From the NCBI GenBank assembly GCA_036389135.1, contig DASVQP010000038.1, positions 93,154-157,153 of the forward strand: 64,000 nucleotides of DNA, in the 5' to 3' direction. Origin of the DNA: Longimicrobium sp. GTDB lineage: Bacteria > Gemmatimonadota > Gemmatimonadetes > Longimicrobiales > Longimicrobiaceae. Under the pieces are notes generated by a model. The model had not been told where the DNA came from, ran no database searches, and worked only from the letters and a program-made list of their open reading frames with translations. This document shows, piece by piece, positions 40,926-49,921 of the stretch (position 1 is the first letter of the stretch; each line of letters opens with the position of its first letter). The position numbers and the translations under genes are program-made.

Positions 40926-41561
40926 TCAGCCTTGCGCGCCGAAGCTTGCCTGCGCCTGCTGGAAGCGGCGGGTAACCTCTTCCCAGTTGATCGTGTTGAA
41001 CCACGCCTCGAGGTAGTCGGGGCGGCGGTTCTGGTACTGCAGGTAGTAGGCGTGCTCCCACACGTCCACGCCCAGGATCGGCGTGTAGCCCAGCATCAGC
41101 GGCGAGTCCTGGTTGAGCGTGTCGATCGCCTGGAGCTTGCCCTGGTCGTCCACCACCAGCCACGACCACCCGCTCCCGAAGCGGCCCTTGCCCGCGTCAA
41201 TCATGCGGGTCTTGAGCTGGTCGTAGCCGCCGAACGCCTGCGTCAGCGCGTCGGCGAGAGCTCCGGTGGGCTCGCCGCCGCCGTTGGGGCCCATCACCTG
41301 CCAGAAGAGCGAGTGGTTGGCGTGGCCTCCGCCGTTGTTGCGCACCGCGTTGCGGATGTCCTGCGGCACGTCGTCGATGCGGCGCAGCAGCGCCTCGATG
41401 TCGTCGCCCGCATGGAAATCCGGGTGCTTCTCCAGCGCGGCGTTCAGGTTGGTGACGTACGCGGCGTGGTGCTTGTCGTGGTGGAACTGCATCGTCTGCA
41501 TGTCGATGTGCGGCTCCAGCGCATCGTACGCGTACGGCAGATCGGGAAGGTTGAACGGCAT
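40926..41561 (-). CDS. Fe/Mn superoxide dismutase
   Basis: 211 residues from ATG 41561. Metal ligands: His in [13 protein letters not shown] (two conserved His, first is the ligand), His in NHSLFWQVM, Asp and His in [26 protein letters not shown] and a Gln/Gly pattern in the active site fit the Mn or cambialistic type, but metal choice is not certain. No signal peptide: cytosolic. Own terminator, so likely monocistronic. Confidence 0.96.
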   Translation of the reverse strand: MPFNLPDLPYAYDALEPHIDMQTMQFHHDKHHAAYVTNLNAALEKHPDFHAGDDIEALLRRIDDVPQDIRNAVRNNGGGHANHSLFWQVMGPNGGGEPTGALADALTQAFGGYDQLKTRMIDAGKGRFGSGWSWLVVDDQGKLQAIDTLNQDSPLMLGYTPILGVDVWEHAYYLQYQNRRPDYLEAWFNTINWEEVTRRFQQAQASFGAQG

Positions 41562-41782
41562 CGTGTGCCTCCGTCGTGTGTTGGTCGGACCATCGCCCGC
41601 GCGGGTGTGACGCGGCGAGTCGCGCACGGCGCACGCAAGCGCCGCACCGGGAGGCCCAATGTACGGTGCGCCAGATGTTCCGCCACGGACCCGCCGTGAA
41701 GCCGCCGCGGCACCCGCTCTGCCGAATGGGGCTTCCGTTATGCCCCTCGGCCACGTGAAAAGTAGTCCGCAGGAGAACCGCC

Positions 41783-43102
41783 ATGAAGCTGAAAATCTTC
41801 GTCCCCGCCTTGCTCGCCCTGGCCGCGTGCGGCGAGACCACCGGCTCCGTCGAGCCCGATGCCGCCGTCGAGACGGTGCGCCAGGCCGCGCTCCCGCTGC
41901 GGGGCACCGCCGCCGACTACGACCCGCTCCTCGCCGCGATCGGCGACACCCGCTTCGTCATGCTGGGCGAGGCGACCCACGGCACGCACGAGTTCTACGC
42001 GGAGCGCGCGCGGATCTCACGAAGGCTGATCGACGAGCGCGGCTTCGCGGCCATCGTGGTGGAGGGCGAGTGGCCCGCCTCGCGCCGCGTGAACCAGTAC
42101 ATTCGCGGCCAGGGAAGCGACGCCACGCCGGAGGCCGCGCTCTCTGGCTTCACGGAGTTCCCGTACTGGATGTGGCGCAACACCGTCGTGCGCGACCTCG
42201 TCCGCGACCTGCGCGCGCTGAACGCCGCGCGGCCCGCCGCGGCGCGTGTGGGGTTCTACGGGATGGACGTGTACAGCCTCTACCCGTCGATGGACGACGT
42301 CGTGGCGTACCTGTCGCGCGTGGACGCCGCCGCGGCAGACCGGGCGCGGACACGGTACGCCTGCTTCGCCGCGCACAACCGCAGCCCGGAGCGGTACGCG
42401 AGCGCGGCCGCCTCCAACCCGGCGGCCTCGTGCGCCACCTTCGCCGCCGCGCAGCTCCAGGAGATGGAGCAGCGCGCCGCCGCCGCGCCCGCCGACCCCG
42501 AGCTCTTCGACGCGGTGCAGAGCGCGCGCGTGGTGCGGAGCGCTGAAGAGTTCTACCGCACCAACGCCTTCGGGGGCCACACGGCCTGGAACGCGCGCGA
42601 CCGGCACATGGCCGAGACGCTCGCGGCGCTCTCCGCGCACCTGGAAGCGCGCGGACAGAGCGGCAAGATCGCCGTGTGGGCGCACAACTCCCACGTGGGC
42701 GACGTGCGCGCCACGGAGATGGGTGCGCAGGGGCAGCTCACGGTTGGGCAGCTGATGCGCGAGCGCAGCGGAGCCTTCCTCCTGGGCTTCACCACCTACG
42801 AGGGCGAGGTGACCGCCGCCACCTTCTGGGGCGGCCCGGGGCTGGAGACCGCGTTGCGCCCGGCCCTCCCGGAGAGCTTCGCGAATCTCTTCCACCAGAC
42901 GGAGATCGCGAGCTTTCTCCTGATCCTGCGCGGCTCGCCCGCCGCCCCCGCGCTCCGCGAAGAGCGCCTGGAGCGCGCCGTCGGCGTGATCTACGCGCCG
43001 CGCACGGAGCGCCAGAGCCACTACTTTACCGCCCGGCTCGCCGACCAGTTCGACGCCGTGATCCACGTGGACCGCACTACGGCGGTGGAGCAGCTGCGGT
43101 GA
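41783..43102 (+). CDS. Erythromycin esterase-family lipoprotein
   Basis: 439 residues. Lipobox ALAAC (C16), then EreA/EreB-like fold: [12 protein letters not shown] (catalytic His and Glu context), [54 protein letters not shown] 8 bases upstream. The family hydrolyses macrolide lactones or, more often, unknown esters; most members do not confer resistance. The lipoprotein location (periplasm or outer membrane) is unusual for a resistance esterase, which are cytosolic. Divergent from the dismutase. Confidence 0.9.
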   Translation: MKLKIFVPALLALAACGETTGSVEPDAAVETVRQAALPLRGTAADYDPLLAAIGDTRFVMLGEATHGTHEFYAERARISRRLIDERGFAAIVVEGEWPASRRVNQYIRGQGSDATPEAALSGFTEFPYWMWRNTVVRDLVRDLRALNAARPAAARVGFYGMDVYSLYPSMDDVVAYLSRVDAAAADRARTRYACFAAHNRSPERYASAAASNPAASCATFAAAQLQEMEQRAAAAPADPELFDAVQSARVVRSAEEFYRTNAFGGHTAWNARDRHMAETLAALSAHLEARGQSGKIAVWAHNSHVGDVRATEMGAQGQLTVGQLMRERSGAFLLGFTTYEGEVTAATFWGGPGLETALRPALPESFANLFHQTEIASFLLILRGSPAAPALREERLERAVGVIYAPRTERQSHYFTARLADQFDAVIHVDRTTAVEQLR

Positions 43103-43523
43103 GGGGAGGTGGCCCTCACCCCCGCTCGTTCCTCGCTGCCCCCTCTCCCGATAACAGGAGAGGGCTGCGCCCTCGCCGTTATCGAGAGAGGGGGCGTCAG
43201 GCCGCGCGAGGCGGTAGGGGCGTGATTCATCGCGCCCACCCTCCGCCCCCGCCCCGACAATCGCACCACACCCGAATCCCGTAGGGGCAGACCTGCGTGT
43301 CTGCCCGCCCTTGCCCCCTGCCCCTCCGCACCGCAACTCGTAGGGGCAGCCCCGCGTGGCTGCCCGTGCTCTCTCCCGCGCCGAACTCTCGCTCCATCCG
43401 TTCGACCTCACCCCCCGCCCTGGACACACAAAAGGGGAGAGACGACTAATCTCTCCCCCCGAGTCCGCGCAGGCGGACTTTGTGCTGTCGTTGCCGCGAG
43501 TTTACTCGCCCGCCTCCTCCTGA
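43103..43523. repeat. Intergenic repeats: families A, D and E
   Basis: Intact family A palindrome at 43141-43193 (the reference for the IS110 target). Family D palindromes at about 43207-43236, 43279-43305 and 43339-43365. Family E copy 3 at 43459-43515 (GAGTCCGCGCAGGCGGACTT, GTGCTGTCGTTGCCGCGAGT). Four repeat families packed in 420 bases, abutting the broken ccmD copy. Confidence 0.85.
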
Positions 43524-43622
43524 ACCCATCGCATCCACCTGCTGCTCCAAGCGGCGGAAGCGGCGGGCGAGAGAGATTGCATAGCGCAGGATCATCAGCC
43601 ACGCGAAGGCGGCAACGGCGTG
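43524..43622 (-). pseudogene. Fragment of the 3' end of ccmD
   Basis: About 95 bases matching 44574-44668 of the intact ccmD-like gene at roughly 84% by eye. It encodes FAWLMILRYAISLARRF and RRLEQQVDAMG, against FAWLMILGYAISLARRF and KRLEQQVDAMG. Homology breaks at both ends (family E repeat on one side, unrelated DNA on the other) and no start codon is present. It bounds the metallopeptidase module on the far side from intact ccmD. Confidence 0.85.
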
Positions 43623-43660
43623 TTGTGCGCGTCACCCGTCAGACGCGGCTGCGTCACTCA

Positions 43661-43885
43661 TTAATCTCCGCTGATTACCGCGGCGTCCCGCCGTGCTTCC
43701 TGTTGCAGGGCTTCCCACTCCAGGGTCTCCCCGACATGCGCACGCAACACGTGGTAAGGTATGCGGAAGAACGTCTCCCCGGGCTGCACGTCCCGAAAGC
43801 TATCGCTCCGCGTGCCGTCCGGTTCAGCGGTCCGCACGGCGACGCGAAGTGTCTCCTCGGTCCCACGCATGATCGAGATGCTCAT
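43661..43885 (-). CDS. Small protein of unknown function, partner of the metallopeptidase
   Basis: 74 residues, MSISIMRGTEETLRVAVRTA. Beta-rich, no membrane segment or known motif. ATG 43885 overlaps the metallopeptidase stop by 4 bases (ATGA), so it is coupled. GC is lower than the neighbours. Could be an immunity or chaperone-type partner of the peptidase; no homology recognised. Confidence 0.6.
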   Translation of the reverse strand: MSISIMRGTEETLRVAVRTAEPDGTRSDSFRDVQPGETFFRIPYHVLRAHVGETLEWEALQQEARRDAAVISGD

Positions 43886-44496
43886 AGGCCCTCCAATATC
43901 CTGGTCACCACGGACAACGCCTCGTGGAAGGTAGAACGCATCAACTCGTCCATTCCGGCCGCGCCACCTCCGCTTACGATCGCGACGAGTTCCGCGAATG
44001 TCTCTTCGGCGCCCGCGTCGACCGTCTCATTCAAAAAGTATTCAAGTTGATCACGAAGGTTCCATTCCTCGACACGTCGTCGCCCCAGCAGGTACGCGGA
44101 GCTGAACTCGTCGGCGGTGGATGCACCGCGCAATGCCTGGTCCACAGCGTGCCCGATCTCGTGGCGCAGCGCCTCGGCGACATCCGTGCAGAAACCGATA
44201 AGGCCGGTGTCGTAGTCTTCATAAGTCTCCGCGAGGACAATGCGTTTGGCACCACCGCCTTGAAATCCGCCAGACACGTTGGCCCATGTGGCGTCGGGTG
44301 GATAGCCACGTGGTGCCTGACCGCGCAATACAGGCTCCGCCTCGAGCATTGTCCGGCCCGAAACCAGTGCGTACCCCTCTTCTTCCAGAACCCTCAGGAT
44401 GCCCGGCGGCATGCCCTCGATCACGCGCTCGATCTCCGCCCGGAACTCCGGCCGGACTCCTGTCGCGTGTCGCGGTGCGAACGGCAACGGCCGCAT
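43882..44496 (-). CDS. ATLF-like zinc metallopeptidase (anthrax lethal factor-like domain)
   Basis: 204 residues. Gluzincin-type site: H112-E113-xx-H116 in RHEIGHAVD, with a downstream AEETFAEL (E164/E165) that would give the third ligand, as in lethal factor and Pro-Pro endopeptidases. No signal peptide. The rest is not recognised (RVIEGMPPGILRVL is typical of small ATLF proteins). ORF lies in the short segment between intact ccmD and its broken copy, and has lower GC and more mixed codon use than the ccm genes. Possible toxin or regulatory protease. Confidence 0.72.
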   Translation of the reverse strand: MRPLPFAPRHATGVRPEFRAEIERVIEGMPPGILRVLEEEGYALVSGRTMLEAEPVLRGQAPRGYPPDATWANVSGGFQGGGAKRIVLAETYEDYDTGLIGFCTDVAEALRHEIGHAVDQALRGASTADEFSSAYLLGRRRVEEWNLRDQLEYFLNETVDAGAEETFAELVAIVSGGGAAGMDELMRSTFHEALSVVTRILEGL

Positions 44497-44551
44497 TCAG
44501 ACGAACCCTGGTGAACAGAGGAGGGGGTGCGATGGACGTCGAAAACTCAGA

Positions 44552-44875
44552 TTAGACCCGCGGTCTCTCCCCACCCATCGCATCCACCTGCTGCTCCAGG
44601 CGCTTGAACCGGCGCGCGAGGGAGATCGCGTAGCCGAGGATCATCAGCCAGGCAAAGGTGAATGCCGCGAAGACGTGCCAGTAGGCGCGCAGGGTGCGCG
44701 GTGGGGCGGTTTGCTCCGGGAGCGTCTGCACGTTGGTGCGGAGCGCCTGCGACGCGTCCGGCGTGGCGGCGGAGGCCGGAGCGGATGCGGCGGGAGCGGG
44801 CTCCTGCGCGCGCAGCGGTGCGCTGCCGAAGGCGAGCAACAGGGCCAGGATCGGGGCCAGGAGTGCGCGGCGCAT
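44552..44875 (-). CDS. CcmD-family cytochrome c maturation protein
   Basis: 107 residues: signal-like N-terminus (LLAPILALLLAFGSAPLRA), an Ala/Pro-rich spacer and the CcmD core (YWHVFAAFTFAWLMILGYAISLARRFKRLEQQV). CcmD holds CcmE to the CcmABC release complex. Unusually long N-terminal extension for a CcmD (usually 40-80 residues). ATG overlaps the ccmC stop by one base. Its 3' end is duplicated at 43524. Confidence 0.8.
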   Translation of the reverse strand: MRRALLAPILALLLAFGSAPLRAQEPAPAASAPASAATPDASQALRTNVQTLPEQTAPPRTLRAYWHVFAAFTFAWLMILGYAISLARRFKRLEQQVDAMGGERPRV

Positions 44876-45615
44876 CAGGCGATCCCGCCAGCGCTACGCA
44901 CCGACGGCCGCAGGGTCGAGCGGATCCGCTGCGCGTCGACGCGGTTCTCGAGCCGCTCCAGGCCGTAGCGCACCATCAGGAGGCCGAAGAAAAGGAGGGT
45001 GAAGGCGAGGAACGACACCAGGAGCGTCTGCACGATCTCGGGGGCGGCCTGGGGGCCCTCGGGGCGCAGGATCACGGCCTCGGGGTGCTGCGAGCGGAAC
45101 CAGGTGACGCTCAGGTGGATCAGCGGGATGTCCACCGCGCCGACAATTCCCAGGATGGCGGCGAAGCGCTTGCCACGCTCGGGCGAGTCGGCGGCGCCGC
45201 GCAGGATGAAGTAGCCGACGTAGATGAACCACAGCAGAAGCGTGAGCGTCAGGCGCGGCTCCCACACCCACCACGCCCCCCACGCGATCTTTCCCCAAAG
45301 CGGCCCCGTCACCAGCACGATGGTGGTGAAGAGGAGCCCCAGCTCGGCGGAGGCCACGGAGATGGCGTCGAGCCGCTCGTCGCGCAGCCAGAGGTAGCCG
45401 AGCGAGCAGAGGGCCACGATCCCGAACGCCAGGAACGCTACCCACGCCGAGGGTACGTGCACGTAGAAGATGCGCTGCACCACCCCCATCTCGGCCTCGG
45501 TGGGGGCGTAAAAGAACACCATGTACAGAGAGGCCGTCAGCGCGAGCGCGGCCAGCGCGTTCAGCATGATCGCCCAGCGGCGGGTGCCCGCGAGCGAGTT
45601 GTCGTCGGTCGTCAT
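44875..45615 (-). CDS. ccmC: Haem exporter subunit CcmC
   Basis: 246 residues from ATG 45615 (TGATG overlap with ccmB). Six membrane helices, the Trp-rich haem-handling loop (IAWGAWWVWEPRLT) and flanking conserved histidines (FYVHVPSAW, LIHLSVTW). Loads haem onto CcmE. Complete. Confidence 0.94.
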   Translation of the reverse strand: MTTDDNSLAGTRRWAIMLNALAALALTASLYMVFFYAPTEAEMGVVQRIFYVHVPSAWVAFLAFGIVALCSLGYLWLRDERLDAISVASAELGLLFTTIVLVTGPLWGKIAWGAWWVWEPRLTLTLLLWFIYVGYFILRGAADSPERGKRFAAILGIVGAVDIPLIHLSVTWFRSQHPEAVILRPEGPQAAPEIVQTLLVSFLAFTLLFFGLLMVRYGLERLENRVDAQRIRSTLRPSVRSAGGIA

Positions 45616-46289
45616 CACTCCTCCAGCACGGCGCCGAAGAGGGCCGTGCACACGAACAGGAACACGAGATCGAACGCCGCAAGCATGCGAAGCTGCGACG
45701 AGATCTCGGCGACGGGGCGCCCCGCCAGCAGCCGCTGCGTGGCGGATGCGGCAAAGATCACCACCGGGATCAGGAGCGGCAGCATCAGGATGGGAAGGAG
45801 CGTCTCCCCCAGCCTGGTGTGCGCCGCGATGGCACCGAACAGCGTGCCCAGGGCGATGAAGCCCAGCGTGGCGAGCACCACCACCGCCACCAGCGCGGGG
45901 AGCGACCGCCCGTACGGCAGCCCGAAGAAGAGACCGTACACGGGAAAGATCACCGCCTCCACCACCAGCACCACCGCCAGGTTGGCGAGCCACTTCCCCA
46001 AAAAGAGCGCCCCCCGGTCCACCGGCGACACCAGCACGCCGGTGAGCGCATCGGCCTCGCGCTCCAGGGCGAAGGCGCGCCCCATCCCCAGCGTCCCCGC
46101 GAAGAGCACCGTCACCCAGATCATGGCGCCGGCGATCTCGCGCGCCCTGACGGACGGGTCCAGCGCGAAGGAGAACACCACCGCCACCAGCGCGGCAAAG
46201 GTCGCCATGGAGAGGACGCGCTCGCGGGAGCGCAGCTCCAGGAGCAGGTCCTTGCGCGCCACGGCCCACATCTGGGCGAAGAAGCTCAT
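45615..46289 (-). CDS. ccmB: Haem exporter permease CcmB
   Basis: 224 residues from ATG 46289 (ATGA overlap with ccmA). About six membrane helices; conserved ALEREADALTGVLVSPVDRGALFLGKW and FIALGTLFGAIAAHTR. Forms CcmABCD, the ATP-driven complex that releases holo-CcmE. Confidence 0.94.
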   Translation of the reverse strand: MSFFAQMWAVARKDLLLELRSRERVLSMATFAALVAVVFSFALDPSVRAREIAGAMIWVTVLFAGTLGMGRAFALEREADALTGVLVSPVDRGALFLGKWLANLAVVLVVEAVIFPVYGLFFGLPYGRSLPALVAVVVLATLGFIALGTLFGAIAAHTRLGETLLPILMLPLLIPVVIFAASATQRLLAGRPVAEISSQLRMLAAFDLVFLFVCTALFGAVLEE

Positions 46290-47011
46290 ACCGCGGCGGC
46301 GACGCGCTCGGTGTAGAGCTGCTCCCAGCGCGCGGCGTCGATCGCGGAGCGGGGCTCGTCGGAGACCCACTCGCCGCCCACCTGCACCGCCACCCGGTCC
46401 GCCAGCTCCAGCCCCTGCGACAGGTTGTGCGTCACCAGCACCACCGTCCGCCGTCCGTCGCGCAGGCGCTCCAGGACGCCGCGGAGCGTGGCGGCGGCGT
46501 GGGGATCGAGGCCGGTGTACGGCTCGTCCAGGAAAACCGCCTCGGGGTCGTGCAGGAGGGTGCGGGCCAGCGCCACCCGCTGCTGCATCCCGCGGCTGAA
46601 GGTGCGCACGCGGTCGTCTCGCCGCTCCCACAGCCCCACCGACGCCAGCGCCTCGCCCACGCGGGCGGCGCGGTCTGGAAGGGAGTAGAGCCGGGCGTAG
46701 AAGTCCAGGTTCTCCCCCGCCGTCAGCCCCGGGTACAGGAAGGTCTGGTGCGAGAGGAGGCCGATCTTGTGCCGCCACTCGCCCTCGCCGCCCTTTGTCT
46801 CCTCCCCGCCGATCTTCACGGAGCCGCGGGTGGGGGCGACGGCGCCGCAGAGGATGCGGAGGAGCGTCGTCTTCCCCGCCCCGTTGGGTCCGAAGACGGT
46901 GAGGAACTCGCCCGGCGCGAGGGCGAAGGAGATGCCGCGCACCGCCGGGAGCGGGCCGTACCACTTCTCCACCGCGATCGCCTCGACCGCGGGGACCGCG
47001 CCGGCCGTCAA
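46286..47011 (-). CDS. ccmA: Haem exporter ATP-binding protein CcmA
   Basis: 241 residues from TTG 47011, chosen because TTGA overlaps the upstream stop, the same 4-base coupling as the rest of the operon. ABC ATPase: Walker A GPNGAGKTT, Q-loop LLSHQTFLYPG, signature FSRGMQQR, Walker B AVFLDEPYTGLD, H-loop VTHN. Confidence 0.95.
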   Translation of the reverse strand: MTAGAVPAVEAIAVEKWYGPLPAVRGISFALAPGEFLTVFGPNGAGKTTLLRILCGAVAPTRGSVKIGGEETKGGEGEWRHKIGLLSHQTFLYPGLTAGENLDFYARLYSLPDRAARVGEALASVGLWERRDDRVRTFSRGMQQRVALARTLLHDPEAVFLDEPYTGLDPHAAATLRGVLERLRDGRRTVVLVTHNLSQGLELADRVAVQVGGEWVSDEPRSAIDAARWEQLYTERVAAAV

Positions 47012-47394
47012 CGCAGCCGCTTGCCGCACCCGGCGCAGAAGCGGCTCCCGGCGGGGTTGGCGAAGCCGCAGGCGTGGGCCGCCTCCACGCGCGCCTCGCG
47101 GCGCCCGCCGGTGACGGCGCGCTCCGCGGTCTCGGCGGCGCGGATCGCCTCCAGCGCCTCGTACGACATGCGGTCGCGCTGGGCGCGGTAGTCCGTCTCG
47201 TCCAGCTTGCCACCCAGGAAGTCGTACTCCAGCTCGCGGAGCGAGGCGAGCGTGGCGCGGCGGCGGGCATCGGCATCGAGCAGCGCGCCGGGCGCGGCAT
47301 CCACCAGCACCGCCGTGCGCCGCCCCGCGATGGGGCGGATCACCCACGCCGCGGCGGCCAGCGCCAGGATCAGACCGAAGACCAGCACCGTCAT
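47008..47394 (-). CDS. Membrane-anchored zinc-ribbon protein in the ccm operon
   Basis: 128 residues from ATG 47394. One N-terminal helix (VLVFGLILALAAAAWVI), a helical region resembling the CcmI N-terminus (LRELEYDFLGGKLDETDYRA) and a C-terminal CGFANPAGSRFCAGCGK zinc ribbon. CcmI/CycH N-domains assist haem ligation; the zinc ribbon replaces the usual TPR part. Seen here between ccmH and ccmA with 4-base overlaps on both sides. Confidence 0.8.
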   Translation of the reverse strand: MTVLVFGLILALAAAAWVIRPIAGRRTAVLVDAAPGALLDADARRRATLASLRELEYDFLGGKLDETDYRAQRDRMSYEALEAIRAAETAERAVTGGRREARVEAAHACGFANPAGSRFCAGCGKRLR

Positions 47395-47873
47395 ACGCCC
47401 GCCTCGCCGCGCTCGAAGGCCCGCAGCGCCGCGTCGAGCCGCGCGCGGTCCTCGTCGGTCATCGCGCCGGCGGGCACGGGCGTGGCGGCGGTGCGGCCAC
47501 GCATGCGGCGAATGGCGAAGAAGACGGCGAATCCGCCCAGCAGCAGCACCAGCGGCGGCGCGAGCCACGCCCACAGGCCGAAGCCGTCGCGGCGCGGCAG
47601 CGTCCTCATCCGCTCGCCGTAGCGCGCGACGACGCCCTCCACGATCTGGTCCGACGTCTGGCCCTGGAGCGCGGCCGTGCGGATGGTATCGCGCAGGGCG
47701 ATCGCCTCGGCCGCAGGGCACATGTCCAGCGTGTGCGAGGGGGTGACGGGAGAGCGCAGGCTGACCAGCGTCTCGTGCACCACTGCCTGCACTTTAGGCG
47801 GGAGCTTCGCCTGCACCTGCGCGTGCGCGGGCGCGGCGAGCGCCAGCAGGAGCGCGGCCAGGAGGATGCGCAT
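47391..47873 (-). CDS. CcmH-like protein lacking the CxxC redox motif
   Basis: 160 residues. Signal peptide (1-19), CcmH/NrfF-like helical domain (30-90; LRDTIRTAALQGQTSDQIVEGVVARYGERM) and a membrane helix (LAPPLVLLLGGFAVFF). The canonical LRCxxC appears as LRSPVT (S41, T44): both cysteines are gone, and the only other Cys is C52. So thiol reduction of apocytochrome c cannot proceed by the usual CcmH route. Overlaps ccmF by one base and the next gene by four. Confidence 0.82.
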   Translation of the reverse strand: MRILLAALLLALAAPAHAQVQAKLPPKVQAVVHETLVSLRSPVTPSHTLDMCPAAEAIALRDTIRTAALQGQTSDQIVEGVVARYGERMRTLPRRDGFGLWAWLAPPLVLLLGGFAVFFAIRRMRGRTAATPVPAGAMTDEDRARLDAALRAFERGEAGV

Positions 47874-49921
47874 CACGCCTCCACCAGCTCGGGCTCGCGG
47901 ACTGCAACCGGCGCGCGCAGGCGGGGGACGGGGCGCGTGGCCTCGGCGGAGGGCCACATCGCCACCAGCGTGCCGATGGCCATGATGAGGCCGCCGAGCC
48001 AGATCCACGGCACCAGCGGGTTCACCAGGACGCGAAAGGTGACCACGGGCCGCGGGTTCGTCCCCTGCGCCACCGCCTCCATGTTGTCGATGCCGGCCAG
48101 AATCAGGTACAGGTCCTCGTTCCACGCGCGCCGGATCCCCACCTCGCTCACGATCTCCTCGCGGCGGCTGTAGGCGCGCTTCTCGGCGGTGAGCATCCCC
48201 GCGAACTCGCCGTTGCGCGCGACCTCGACGGACGCGACCAGCTTGCTCATGTTCTGCGCCGGGTACGACGACATCGCCTGGTACGTCAGCGTGTACTGAT
48301 GCCCGAACGGGGAGCGGATCTTCACCGACTCGCCGGGCGAGAGGGCGGCCTGCTCCTCCACGTTGAAGGCGGCGCCCGCGAAGCCGGCGAACATCACCAC
48401 GAGCCCGGCGTGCACCACGTAGCCCCCGTAGCGCCTGCGGTTGCGCGCCACCAGGTGCATCATGGCCGCCAGGTAGCGCTCGCGCTCGATGTGGGCCCGC
48501 GCGCGCGTCCCCTTGTGGAACTCGACCACGATCGTAGTCATCACGAAGGCGCCCAGCCCGAAGGTGAGCAGAGCGTAAGTGTGGCGCACCCCCACCATCC
48601 ACAGCACCGCCGCGGTCACCACCGCGACCGACACGGGCGCCAGGAAGTTGCGCCGCAGGTTGCGCGGCGACGCCTTGCGCCAGGCGATGACGGGCCCGAT
48701 CCCCAGCAGCGCCAGCAGCATCAGCCCGATGGGGATGTTGACGCGGTTGAACCACTCCGGCCCCACCGTGATCTTGCGCCCCGCGAAGCCCTCGGAGATC
48801 AGCGGGAACATCGTCCCCCAGAGCACCGCGAACATCCCCGTGACGAAGAGGAGGTTGTTCCCCAGGAACGCCGCCTCGCGGGAGACGAACGACTCCATGC
48901 GGTGGTCCGGCTCGAAGCGGTCGCGGCGCCACCACACCAGCCCCGCCGTCACCAGGATCAGCGCGCTCAGGAAGCCGAGGAAGATGTACGCGATCGTCAG
49001 GTTCTCGGCGAACGAGTGCACCGACTCGATCAGCCCGGAGCGCGTCAAAAAAGTGGCGAAGATGCTGAGGAGGAAGGTGCCCATCACAAGCAGCACGTTC
49101 CACATCTTGAGCATTCCGCGCTTCTCCTGGATCATCACGGAGTGCAGGTACGCCGTGCCGGTAAGCCAGGGGAGGAGCGACGCGTTCTCCACCGGGTCCC
49201 AGAACCAGTAGCCGCCCCAGCCCAGCTCCTCGTACGCCCACATCATTCCGAAGATGATACCCACCGTCAGAAAGAACCACGCGAGCAGCGTCCAGCGGCG
49301 CGTGGTCGCGATCCAGCGCGTGTCCAGCCGCCCCGAAAGGAGCGCGGCCACGCAGAAGGCGAACGGGATGGTGAAGCAGGTGAAGCCGAGGTACAGCGTC
49401 GGCGGGTGGATCGTCATCCAGTAGTTCTGGAGCTGCGGATTGAGCCCACGGCCGTCGGCCGGGGTGAAGTCCAGCAGCTTGAACGGGTTGGACGCGAAGA
49501 CGATCACCACCATAAAGAACGCCAGCACCGCGAGGTTCGTCCCCGTGACGTAGGGCATGAACTCGCGGTTGCGCCGCCGGTTCTGCGCGACGACGATGGC
49601 CGAGAAGAGGGCCAGCAGCGTGGCCCAGAAGACGAGGGAGCCGGTCTGCCCGGCCCACAGCCCCGTGATCTTGTAGAAGAGGGAGAGCTCGCGGTTGGAG
49701 TACCCCGCGACGTACTGGTAGACGTACTCGTTGCGCAGGAACGACGCGATGATCGCCCCGCACGACACCAGCAGCAGCGCAAACACGGCGTACACGGAGC
49801 GCTCGGCGCTGAGCACCAGGTCTCCGCGCCCGCGCCGCCCGCCCACAAAGCCGAGCGTGGCGCCCCACCCGGCCAGGAGGAGCGCCACCCAGAGGGCGAC
49901 TTCGCCGATCGAAGTGATCAC
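47873..49921 (-). CDS. ccmF: Cytochrome c haem lyase subunit CcmF
   Basis: 682 residues from GTG 49921 (GTGA overlap with ccmE). About 13-15 membrane helices, WWD motif GGYWFWDPVENASLLPWL, conserved histidines in TIHPPTLYLGF and HAGLVVMFAGF. Attaches haem from CcmE to apocytochromes. Full length. Confidence 0.96.
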   Translation of the reverse strand: MITSIGEVALWVALLLAGWGATLGFVGGRRGRGDLVLSAERSVYAVFALLLVSCGAIIASFLRNEYVYQYVAGYSNRELSLFYKITGLWAGQTGSLVFWATLLALFSAIVVAQNRRRNREFMPYVTGTNLAVLAFFMVVIVFASNPFKLLDFTPADGRGLNPQLQNYWMTIHPPTLYLGFTCFTIPFAFCVAALLSGRLDTRWIATTRRWTLLAWFFLTVGIIFGMMWAYEELGWGGYWFWDPVENASLLPWLTGTAYLHSVMIQEKRGMLKMWNVLLVMGTFLLSIFATFLTRSGLIESVHSFAENLTIAYIFLGFLSALILVTAGLVWWRRDRFEPDHRMESFVSREAAFLGNNLLFVTGMFAVLWGTMFPLISEGFAGRKITVGPEWFNRVNIPIGLMLLALLGIGPVIAWRKASPRNLRRNFLAPVSVAVVTAAVLWMVGVRHTYALLTFGLGAFVMTTIVVEFHKGTRARAHIERERYLAAMMHLVARNRRRYGGYVVHAGLVVMFAGFAGAAFNVEEQAALSPGESVKIRSPFGHQYTLTYQAMSSYPAQNMSKLVASVEVARNGEFAGMLTAEKRAYSRREEIVSEVGIRRAWNEDLYLILAGIDNMEAVAQGTNPRPVVTFRVLVNPLVPWIWLGGLIMAIGTLVAMWPSAEATRPVPRLRAPVAVREPELVEA

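Noticed and set aside
43408..43635. 75-residue minus-strand frame
   Set aside because: Built from family E repeat sequence and out of frame with the ccmD remnant.
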